Origin: Eucommia ulmoides
Lineage: Eukaryota; Streptophyta; Magnoliopsida; Garryales; Eucommiaceae
Direction of reading: 5' to 3'
NCBI GenBank assembly: GCA_016647705.1
Contig: CM028336.1
Span: 15,241,380-15,305,379, forward strand
DNA length: 64,000 nucleotides
Shown piece after piece: positions 11,901 to 24,400 of this stretch (its first letter is position 1; each line of letters begins with the position of its first letter). A program made the position numbers and the translations under genes. The notes below the pieces were generated by a model. That model saw only the letters and a program-made list of their open reading frames with translations. It was not told the DNA's origin and did not search any database.

Positions 11901-14900
11901 ATTTGGGGTTGTTGGGCTCATCATGTCAAGAAATTTGAAGCATACAAGTTAGAATGTAGAACTCACATTTGCAAGTTCGTGGAGTATCCTAGGAAAACTA
12001 TTTCTATCACCCACAGGAACAAAAGGTGTGTGTGCGAAGCATGCCAAATTCTTAGAGGAATTGTTTCTCAAAGAATCCAGCACTGGGCAAAAGATAGAAT
12101 TGGCGGAAGTGTTGGACACCGAGCAAGCCGAGCAATCTAGAAATGTGAAGCCGACACCAATAAATGCATCCAATAGACAAGCTCCTCGTAGATCAAGTAG
12201 AACCTCTACTCCTCATGATAGATATATAAGATATCTTGGACAAAAAAATGAAGAGGAGCTACTGCTAGTGGGAGGTAATGACACCGCTAACTAAGAAAAG
12301 GCAATTTCGGACATCGACAATGAGAAGTGGCAAAAAGTAGGGAATCGTTCCCATTGGGTGAAAATGGATCTTCAAGAGAAAGCTAGACCCAGATGATAAG
12401 GTGGACACGTTCAAAACCAGACTAGTGGTGAAAGGATATACTCAACATCAAGGGGTGACTATGAGGAGACTTTTTCGTCGGTCGTCATGTTAAAGTCCAT
12501 TAGAATCTTATTAGCTATTGCTTAATACCACGACTATGACTAGCAGATGGATGTTTCCTCAATAGAAACATAGAGGAAGATATTTACATACATTATCCAG
12601 ATGACTTCGTAGCCAAAGGCAATAGCCAAAAAGTATGCAAGTTGCAAAAGTCCATCTAAGGGCTTGATCAATCTTCTAGAAGTTGGAACATCCGTTTCGA
12701 CGAGGCAATATCTTTTGGTTACATCCAAAATTTGGATGATCCATGTGTCCACGAGAGAATAAATGGAAAGACAGTTAGTTTCCTGATGTTGTATGTCAAT
12801 GACAACCTACTGATTGGAAACAATGTAGGGATCTTATAATTTTAAAAAAAGTCTATAAAGATAGATCTAAGAGGATGCTTGGATTGTCCTAATCAATGGA
12901 TTTAAGTATTAGCCGTTACGTAGCGTAACGACCAATACGTAATGAGTTTTTGGGCCTTTGTTACCATTACGGGCCAATAAATCGGTTGCAAACCGATTTA
13001 CACGCGTAACAGGACCAAAGGTTGTTATGTATTAGGGTAACGACCATTATGGGACGTTACGACCTATTCTGCATATATGCATCCAGACAACTCTTTTTGC
13101 TCACCTTTCTCTTCACATCCAACCCTTCCCCATCCCTCCTCCAACCCAGCTAGCCTATTTTGACCAAATCCAGGCTATCTAGCCCTCCCCCACTCCTTTT
13201 TTGGCTAGATCCAAGCCTTTCACTCCATTTTCGGCCAAATCCAAGCATTTTTAGCGGAATTTCTTTATCAAAACAACAGGATTTCTCCGTTTTCAGGCAA
13301 ATCTATAAGTTTTCTATGTATATTTTACATTTTTGCCCATATTCGGTTTAATTTCTGCCAACATTTGGATTATATTTGTATTTTAAATTTCAGCCCATAT
13401 TTGATTTAATTTCAACCCTACAAACAATTTATACCCAAATTTTGTTTATTCTTTTATAGTTTCATTATATTTGTATAAAATATATTTTTTCGTTATATGT
13501 TGTGTATCTTCTTATTCTTTTAAAATTGTTCAGTACGGCAACTCTAAATTTCTATTATTCCTCTTTTTTATATTTTTTAATGTATTGTATATATAGTTAT
13601 ATATTATAATATCTATTGGAATATATTTATTAAGGGTTAAATGAGCAAAAAAATTATAATTATTGAGTTTTTAGGAATTTTCTAGTGATTTTAAAAAATT
13701 CATGACCGTTACGATCGATTCCCGTTACGGATAGGTCGATACTACCGAAACTGTGACATCGCAACTGTTACCGTTACGTAACCCGATACCACAATTTAAA
13801 ACCTTATCCCAATCTAGGTACATATATAATGTGCTAGAGCGATTCAGCATGTCAAATTCCAAGAAGGGCTTTCTACCGGTCCAACATAGAATTTATCTCT
13901 ATTGGAAATGAGTCCCCATCTGCCAATGAGAAGGATACGATGAGTAGGATTCCTGATGCCTAGGCAATTGGAAGTCTCATGCATGCAATGCTATGTACCA
14001 ATACCAATATTAGCTACGATGTTGGATTAACCAGCAGATATCAAGCAGATCCAGGTTTAAAACACTGGAAGACCGTGAGATCTGTCCTCAAGTACCTACG
14101 AAGGATTGAGGGCAAATTTCCGGTGTATGGAGAAAGGGAACTGAGAAATGATGGTTATACCAAATTGGATTTTCAAACAATATGGATAACTAGTAGTCAA
14201 CTTCGGAATATATATTTATCCTAAATTGTAGGGGCGTTAGTTGGAGGAGTTTTAAGCAATCTATAACTGCAGATTCCATTCCACTACTGAGACCGAGTAC
14301 ATTGCCGTAGCCGATGCAACTAAGGAAGGTGTCAGGATTAAGAAGTTCGTTACAAGAATTGGTGCGATTCCAACCATTGAGTCACTAATACCTTTCAATT
14401 GTGACAATAATGGTGCTATAGATTAAGTAAGGGAACCTAGATCTCATAAGAAATCCGAACACATAGAGTGGCGCTTCTATTTGATTTGAGAGATAATCGG
14501 AAGAAATAATGTCGACATTAAGAGAGTAAACATAGCATATAACATAGTAGATCCACTCACCAAGGCGATAAATTTACTGTAGTTAGATCGACATCTTGAG
14601 AAGATGGGTATTAGATACTGTACCAATTGGCAATAGTGCTAGTGGGAGATAGCTAGATATAAACCCTATAGTCAATCTTGTATTTCATCATTTAGTGGCT
14701 TTCGTCTATAAAATTATGATCTCAAGTATTAATAAAATGTGTTCTTAATATTATTCTTGAATCATATCATATTGTTGTAGTTAGTAACCTAAATATAAAG
14801 TTGAAAATGTCCTACCTATTTGACGAGATTAAAAGGCTAAGATCATAGATGTTTTTGTAACTTGTACCCTAAATGTTCCTAGTAGGTTTTGGATTATTAA

Positions 14901-15364
14901 AACGGGTCTTCAATAATCTAAACTAACTTGTGGGGTATTTTTTTTTATGAGAATTAAGAGTCTCAACCATTAGTATAAGATACTAGAACCACCATAAGGG
15001 AACTTACTAGAGTAAGAAGGGCCTTGAATGTGATCATACTTAATATGGTAATTTTTCTCAATGTCAAAATGAATATTGGAGTTGTGATTGTACTTGTGAT
15101 ATTCATATTTGAGATATGGAGTTCACATTCATGCATTTCAATACTTTGATAATACTGAATGTAGTCCTCTAACCACAAAATTTCAAAGGTATTCATTGGG
15201 CATAGTAAAACAAGTATGCCACTATTCGAGTATGTAACATATGATCAATCACTCTCAACAAAAAAAGATGCGTCCTATGTGATTCAATTCAATAAAGACT
15301 AATGCCAGGCAATGCGACAATTGGGATGAGATTCTAATTGGTATCACAAGAAATTATGTTATCA

Positions 15365-15409
<45 letters not shown>

Positions 15410-18400
15410 TCAACTAGGGGTTTTGACTTTATCCATACCCTGTTGGTTCTTTCGGGAACATAAGATAGAAAGATCGTATAGTACGAAAATTACAACTAAG
15501 AGGATTCTCTTAGTGAAATTCCTAGCAACTAAATATGGTTTTACTATGTGGCTAAATGCGACTCATAGTCGAAGGAAATGTCGTGGATAAATTGTTTCTC
15601 TACAAGAGAAAAATTGGAATTGTTTCAATTTTAGTTGACGATATAATTAATTTCCACCATCCATCTTTTGATATAAACCTAATGGGTCACACAAATGGGT
15701 AATGGAAGTTTGGACAGTCCTATAAAAGGAGTGGGTAATAATGTTGAACTGTTTAGAAATTCAGGGGACCAAAATACAATTAAGGAAAGATTGGGTCTAG
15801 GGTTTTGAATTGTGGACATTATTTATTGGGGAAAGACACATTGTGGCCGGCCCCAAAGGCAATTTCAGTCACCACTTATTTCCCTGAGTGTCCTGTTGTT
15901 TTGATTCTTACTACCACCTAGAATCAAAATAGATTTACCTTAAATATTCAGAATTAGAATTAGATTCTTAGATATTTTGTAGACACTATCCTTATCGAGT
16001 TTCTCGTGTGTATAATGTTAGAGGTAAGACATTTGTGTTACAAGATAATCAATCTCGATTCTTGTTTCGAGATGAGGTATATGATAGACCATTGATCAAG
16101 CACACTTATGTGCGGCAAAAGAATAAGGAGAAAATGAATGCTTAGCTGGCATAGAAGCTTCTATTTGCTGTTGGGTTGTTAAGCTGTTTGGGCTTAGTTT
16201 CAGCTGTGAAGTTTGTTTTGAGCTGTTAAACTTGGTTATCAGGGTTTTTTTGTTCAAGTATAAATAGCAGAAGGAAAGAAGAGAGAAGCACGAAAAATCA
16301 GAGGTCAAAATTGGGAGAAGCTAGGTTCTCGAATTCCTAGAAGTTCATTTTCCTTCTTTACTTGTATTTTTCAGTTCTTAAGCTGCATTTGTATTTCAAT
16401 ATTTTTTGGTGAATACAATCACAGTTCAGTCCATTATCTCTTTTCTATCATTTCTCGGTTTGGTTGTTTCTTTGATCTATCAATATAACCTCTCTTCTAC
16501 AAGGGTCTTCTCAAATCACGCCTTAGGATCAACCAACTTAGAGGATGAAGCATCGAAAGAGATATATAAAGATTAAATGAGATTCATTCTTTGTTATTAT
16601 TTATTTTGTTTTATGTCAATACTGATAGATCTTGCCTTAAGGAACCTAGTTTATTAAATGAATTTAAATTTTTGTATTCGTTGTGTAAATCTCTAAATTT
16701 TAATATCTAGTTTCTTCATTCTTCTTCCTAAATCTCTTAACAGCAACGCAAGTGCCTAGACTCTAACAATATCCACACAAAGATTTCAACCATGATAGTG
16801 TTCATTTAATCGTCTAAGTACTTTGGGACTAGATTAATGGAGACTAAAGAAGGTTTGAATTGTTTAAATGCGATAGCAAGTAAACAATTCAATATTGCAG
16901 CAAAGAAAGAGAGAACGGCTAATGTGAAGAGGGCGGGCTGCCATAGCCCTGCAGTGGGCTAGTTAAACTATTTATGGCTTAAAGCCCTAGACTCCTTCTT
17001 CTCCTATTTTACACTTTGACCCCCCGAACCTTTTTAAGTTTGGCATTCCTCCTCGGTACTTTCTAAAAGACTATGAGGACTATAATGTCTCTATTGTGAG
17101 CTACCCACTAAGTTCATATCAAAAGTTGGACAGTGAAAATAATTAATATTATTTAATTAAACAATTGAAAAAAAATCATTTTTTCCCTAGTAAAGAAATT
17201 GGTTCAACAAGACATTCTCACTAACTACGGTTGACAGCTACCAACATGCCAATAGCTATACATAGTTTAAGAATTTAATCCAGAGAACTTCTTAGTTGTA
17301 ATTACTATGTTTTTTTATCTCTTTATCTTTTTTATCTGGAAAGAACTAATAAGGTATGGATGAAGTCAAAACTCGTATTTCAATCATATATATATTTGAT
17401 TGATAATATAACAGATCTTCTGATACCAATTGAAATCTCATCTCAATCATCACTGTCATATGGCCAAACACTTTGCTTGAATTATACAAAATTTAATTGC
17501 ATTGGACACATCCCACTTTGCTAAGGGCATTAAATTCTTTCTTGTATACTCGAATCTTCATATACACCATCCACTATACCCAACAAGCACCATTGAAGAT
17601 CCTTGGCTAGTATAATTCATTAAGTACTATCAAAGCATAGAAGCACACATAAAAGACTATTTCGTACCTCAATTTTAAAAAGATCACAAACATTATCACA
17701 ACTTAAATATTCCACTTTGAAGTTAGATAAACAACAATGATGGAATATCAAGGATGATAATGTTCAAACCCTTACTATAACTTAACAAGTCCCTTTATGG
17801 TCGTTCTATTGTCTCACACTAATAGTTCAGAGATTTATTATTTCCGATAGAAAAAAACATCCCACAAACTAGTCTAATTGAATCGTTAAGTAACAATTTA
17901 ACACTTTTAGATGACTGGTAACATTTACAATGCATTTAGTTGGACAGAATGGGGGTGGAATAGAATTGCAATTCCTCCTTCGATTTCGATATCCTTTGTT
18001 TGGTTATCCTATGGAATCCAAAAATTGATTCTATTGGAATTAAAATAGATGGAATTGAATTCCATATTTCATTTGCCGGAATTGGATTTGATAATTCATA
18101 GTAGGGTTATTCTTATATTTCGATTAAAATACATCACCTCATTTTGGCCTATAATTCTCAATTTGACAATGACTTCGATATTTCCTATAAATTAATTTAT
18201 CAATTTAGTCCTATATTAATTTGAATTAAAAACTAAAAACTAAAAAAAAATTGTTGATTAAATGATGGAAACAAAATATTTTGACAATGATTTTGATAAT
18301 TCTCAATTTGGCAATGACTTAAATATTTCTTATAAATTAATTTTATCAATTTAGTCCTAGATTAATTTGAATTAAAAAATAAAACTAAAAAATATATTAT

Positions 18401-21400
18401 TCATTGAACGATGGAAAAAATATTTTGTTCACAATTTTATATTTTTATTTTGGAAAAGAAAATAGATTTTTTTCTAATATTTTATTTTTGTTTCGGGAAT
18501 AGAAATAGATTTTTTTGTTCTTGATTTTTTATTTTTTTTGGGAATAGTAACATGTTTTTTGTTTCCCAATTTTTGTTTATGTTTCCTAAACAAAAATATA
18601 TTTTCTTGTTCACAAATTTATATTTGGAAAAAAATAAAAATTTGAAACCAAAAAAATCATTTCATGTTCTCGAAATAGAAACATAAATTTAAGAAAAAAA
18701 CTATGTTATTGTTCCCGAAATAGAAACTAAAATCTGGGAACAAAAAACCTATATGTTTTTACCGAATCAGAAATAGAAATTTGAGAAACAAAAAAGTCTA
18801 CATAGGAAAGGGAAGTGGAAATCTTAGAACAAAAAATATGTTTCAACTCCTAAACAAAAATAAATATTTGAGAAAAAAATATATTTATGCTCCAACAGCA
18901 AAAACAAAAATTTAAAAACAAAACGATTTTACTTGTTAGTAGATTTTAAATACTTTCCACATGGAATATAATCAAATTTTTTTAGTCATTTTTTAAATAA
19001 ACTATCATTAGGTACATATTGTGAATGAATTTGATCATAAAATTGATACATAAAAGAGCATTAGCCTATTCCATTCTTTTAAAGCATACAATAACCTAAC
19101 AAAAGAATTGAATAGTGAGTCCATCAGTAAATCCACTCAATTCTTTCTCTCATTCCATTCCACCCTGATTTCATTTCATCCAACCAAACGAGCCGTTAGA
19201 ATATTAGTTATCAAATGTCTTTGAGCTCAATCCTTTTAATCACCATTAAAAGCTAAGACATTTCAACTACATATCTACGGTATTTAACAGCAATATAATA
19301 TAATAAAGTAAAATACCAAAAATGCTCTTTTATTAGTAATTGGGATTGTAATTTTATAAAAAAAGACCACTAGAATGATAAAATTAGATTGACTATAGGA
19401 CTTATCTCCTAGACTTCGCACCAAACAAGAAAGAATGGATGGGGTAATTATTCAAAGTCATCCGCAAGAAGGTAAGACAAATCTTAAGTTCAATATTACA
19501 ATTGTTATAATTTTGGATATTATGCTTCAAATTATAAAAATGAAGCTAACAATATTGAGGAGAATGTTGTTTAAAAAGAAAAAAAGAATTTTCCAGAGCA
19601 TTTTGCTACTAGCTTACAAGGGAGGAGAAAGTGGATAAAAAGGCACTTATTATCTTGGCACCGATGCGAGCAACCATTTGTGTGGAAACAAAAGTAAGTT
19701 TGTAAAGCATGATGACTTGGTGAATGGGAAAGTTATTTGTTTAAAGACGCATCTTAAATACACAGGGAGGGAAAATATAATATATTTAATTAATAGTTGA
19801 AGGATGGAAGCCGCCAATTTATTTTTCCCATCACAATGTTGAATATAAACAGCAAAAAAGCCTTTGTCCCACTCGCAATTTTTTCCAATTCCCTAGAAAG
19901 ACAAACGGTTACGGACATTAAGGATTTTACTTGAGCTAAAAAGAAATAAAAGGGATTTATTTTCTAGTTTGTGGGCTGACACAAGTTAAAGGAGAATGGA
20001 GTTTTATATAATATATTGTGGCGTCTTTTAGCGGGTTAGTGGTGTTACTGGAAATAGTTACCTAGGAGATAATGGTAGGTTATGAGTTAAAAATTTCAAA
20101 GTTCATGTACACCTTGTACATAATTATATTTGGATCAAGTGTGAATTGAATTTTGTTTCAGACTTCCCCATTGTCTTTTTAATGTTGAGTGTTTTTTTCT
20201 AACATAATTATTGACAAGACTTATTGTTATATCTGAAAGAAAGGAAAGGATATTGGTAGTTATTAATCTCAATTCTCAACCTTTATGCTTTAAGCTAATT
20301 ATGGAACTTTTAGATACGAATTTTGAAAAAAGGAAACAGAGAAACCGTGAACTAGGAATAATGAAAGAAAAGATGCTCAGTACAGTTTAAGAAAGCCTAC
20401 CTTTAAAGGTTCAGGGCATGACCGACCTAAATAACCATCCAAAGTATCATCGTCTTCTTCAAGCTCATCTCCCCCAGTAAAAACTACAATCATGTAGTCA
20501 TTTATTTTCCTACCAAAGAAAGTCTGCAAGCTTTGAATGGCAGCTTCTTCCTCTTTAGAGAAGCGGGTCCGAACAGAGAAAACAACAAGAATTGCATGGA
20601 TGCCATCTTTAGCCATATTGATGCATTTGACAATTTCTTTACCAATATATTCAGATCCAGGAGAAAAATCAAATAGCCCTGCAAATATTTGAATAGTTAG
20701 TTCATATTAACTGAATAATATGCAATAAAATTAACAAATAAGGGAAAAAATTTAGGATTCTTTTTTATTTTTCAGTCTTAAAGATTTCTTCCATCTATTT
20801 TGAGATGTGATTCCAAGTAAAGCCTTGGCTTCGTCTCCAACCCCATTTGAAGGATTCAACATTAAAATAAACCAATAACCCAACAAAATTGTATTTCTTT
20901 GCAAAACAAGAACCCAAATATTGCACATTCCTACTTTCGTTAGCCAAAATATGCCACCGTGCCCATATACATGTTATATATAGTGGACACTGTTTTTGTG
21001 TATAAAGTGTGAATCGCGGCTAGAATTTGGAGAAAACTCTAGTATATTCATGTGTCAAAAGCAAATATTTCTGCAACAACAGATTATTATCCCTCTGAAA
21101 AACAGATCTTTCCTTTCATCTCATGTCCCTTTCCATTTGTTCGTCCTATTTCTTTCAATAGCTCCTTTGACGGCTCTGTTCTTTTCTTTCCACTTGCTTT
21201 GTTGCCGTCATCATCCCAGATTAACCCAAGGTAGGCAACCACGGTCCTATTTCTGTGATCTCTCCCTCTGGAGGGCTATCAAGACAATATCCAAGCCTAC
21301 TCAATGCCAATGATGTCAGCAACTTCTCGAAGCAGCCCTTCACTGTCGAATTTGATACCATTTGAGATTCTAGTTCAGGGACATCAACATAATATTGTTC

Positions 21401-24400
21401 CAATGGACATCAACAATTTAGAATAGATCAATTCCTAGGCCGCCGCATGTTTCTCAAATAATTTATTGAATATAGTGCTAATTCTCAAGAGCAGAAAGAT
21501 GATGCTGCCATGCTGGTTTAAATCGATTTTATTGCAATTTGATTAACGTCACCATTTCAGTGTGTTCTATATATTCACAATAGAACAAAAACAGATGTTC
21601 CTTACCCTACCTGGTTAATAGATTAAAAAATATGTGTTTTAAATTCAATATGTTCAATTTTCACACAAATTGAACACTGCACATTCAGTGCATGACGGTT
21701 CTATGCAGAATTCTGGGTCTGCAGAATTCTTAGAGGACCAGTTTCTCTCGGACTTCAGCGCTGGGAAAAAAAGACAAAATTGACAGAGGCGTTCGACACG
21801 AAGGAAGCCGAACAAACCAACAATATGGAACCCGCGATGGCAAATGCATCCAGTACGCAACCTCTTCGTAGATCGAATAGAACCTTTGATCCTGCTAATA
21901 GGTATCTAAGATATCTTGGACAGAAAGATGGGGAGGGCCTACTGTTAGTGGGAGGTAATGATCCTGCTAATGACAAAGAGGCTATTCCAAATATTGATAA
22001 AGGGAAGTAGCTTGAAGCAATGAAATCTAAAATGGACTCCACATAAACTAACCGAGTCTGGGCACTTGTAGATCCGCTAGAAGGAATAGTTTCCATTGGG
22101 TGCAAATGGATCTTCAAGAGGAAACTAGGCTCAGATGGTAAGGTAGACGTGTTCAAGCCAAGACTAGTGGCGAAATTATATAATCATCGTCAATAGATTG
22201 ACTATGAGGAGACTATTCGTTGGTCGCCATGTTAAAGTCCATAAGGATTTTATTGGCTGTTTAGCATGCAACTCTAATATATGGTAGATGGATGTAAACA
22301 TGGCTTTTATAAATTGAAACATAGAGGAAAAAATTTACATACATCAACCAAAAGGTCTCGTAGCCGAGGTTCAAAGCCAAAAGGTGTGTGTGCAGATTGC
22401 AAAAGTCCATTTATAAACTCAAAACAAACTTTTAGAAGTTGGAACGTCCATTTTGACGAGGTAGTCAAATCTTTTGGTTACTTTCCAAATATCGACAATC
22501 CATGTGTATACAAGAAATTGGGATGGTAAAGCAGTAAGCTTCCTAGTATTGTACGTGGACAACATTATTGAAAATGATGTAGGGATGTTATCAACGACCA
22601 AATTGTGGCTTTCACAAACTTTTTCCATGAAAGATTTGGGATAAGCGTCCTATATACTGGGTATAAAGGTCTATAAGGATAGTCCTAATAAGGTGCTTGG
22701 ATTAAACAATCCGTGTACATAAACAAAGTACTAGAGCGATTCAGCATGACGAATTCCAAAAGAGGATTTATACCAATCAAGCATGGAATTTACCTCTCTC
22801 GAAATTTGAGTCTTATAACTCCTCAGGAAAGGAATTTGATGAGTAGGATTCCAAATATTTCGGCAATTGGAAATCTCATGAATGCTATGCTATGTACGAG
22901 GCCCAATATCAGTCAAGTTATAGGATTGACCGGTAGATATCATGCAGATTTTGGTTTGGAAACTAGAAGACCGTGAACTCTGTCCTAAAGTATCTGCGGA
23001 GGACTAAGGATAAATTTTTGGTTTATAGAGGAGGAGGAATAAAAGTTGAGGGTTATATTGATTCACATTTTCAATCTGATGTGGATGGAAAGAAGGTGAC
23101 TTTGGGATAGGTTTTTTGTATTAAATGGTGGGGCCGTAGTTGGAGGAGTTGTAAGTAAACTACAACAGCAAATTCCACTATTGAGCCTGCGTATATGGCC
23201 ACATTAGATGCAGCTAAGGCGAGTGTCTAGATTACAAAGTTCATCACTGATTTGGTGTGGTTCCTGCCATATAGTCACCTACACCTTTTTATCATGTCAA
23301 CAATGGGGCTATAGTCTAGGCCAAGGAACTCAGATCTCATTAGAACTTAAAACACCTAAAGCGGCAGTTCCATTTGATTCATGAGATCGTTGAAATAAAT
23401 GATACTTGCTTTAAGAGAGTAAACACAAATGAGAATGTAATTGATCCACTCACTAAGGCTCTAATGTTACAGAAGTTAGAACGGAACCTCGAAAAGATGG
23501 GTATTAGATGCTATATCGATTGACCATAGTGCTAGTAGGAGATTATTGGAGATAAGCCCTATAATCAATCCGACTTATTCTTTTTGGTGGTTTTTTTATG
23601 TAAAAATTGTTTATCTCAAGTATTTAATAATAAAGAGCATTTTAGGTATTTTATTTAATATAATATTGTTGTTAGATCCATTTAGTCAAAATGTCTTACC
23701 TTTAAATGTTGATTAAAAGAAATGAAATTGAAGATATTTTAGTAAGTAATATCCTAAATGTTCCTAATCATTTAGAATTGTTAAATTGGTACTTAACAAT
23801 TCGGCTAGACTATCTTGTGGGGTGGTTAATCTTTTAAAATGGTGAATCTCATAACCATTAGTGTGAGATATTAGAACACATTTAAAAACAACAAACCAAA
23901 CAATAACAAAAGATAAATAAGAGTTTGATTTCACAAAAATCTTAATCTAAGTAATATACATAATATAGCTTAAATTGCAACAAGTACAAGGTAATATTTG
24001 TAAATAGTTATTAACATGTCTTTATTTTCAAATAGTTTATTAAAATTATGCATCACCTAATATGTCATCTGTTAATGCGAACCTAAAACACAATTAAAAT
24101 TATCGTGTCATTCGTGTCAATTATATCGGATTATCAAGTAAACCCAAAACAAGACTTGTTTCTTACCGTGTTTATCCGATAACTACCCGTTCCCCATTAA
24201 CCTAAACCCATACCCAATATTTTTGCGTCGTGTTTTCGTGTAATATACCAGTATTGCCAGCCCTACTCCCACCAACAGTACCAATCTATTTTCTTGAAAT
24301 TTTACTAGAATCCCACTAATTATGACCCCAGCATATATGAGGTCCCGCCACTGGAGAGGAGGGCTTTTCCGATAATACTACCAATTGCGGCAAGTAAATT

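Larger units (their letters stand above)
10792..20400 (-). other. Intron 2 of AIG1-like gene (9.6 kb, transposon-filled)
   Basis: It contains a 5'-truncated Copia pol and LTR (antisense), an inverted copy of the same LTR, a hAT insertion, a Harbinger-like insertion and a gag/protease fragment. A C-rich tract followed by poly(A) lies at 11089-11130. The rest, 20000-20400, is unremarkable AT-rich sequence. Confidence 0.85.

Noticed and set aside
13160..13351. 63-codon ORF inside the hAT-like insertion
   Set aside because: Low-complexity sequence with no transposase motif; no support.
15335..15352. PBS-like TGGTATCAC (and the inverted TGGTATCAGAAG near 17420)
   Set aside because: It looks like a tRNA-Met PBS, but in both copies the similar LTR sequence continues past it to a TATA box, so it is probably internal to the LTR.
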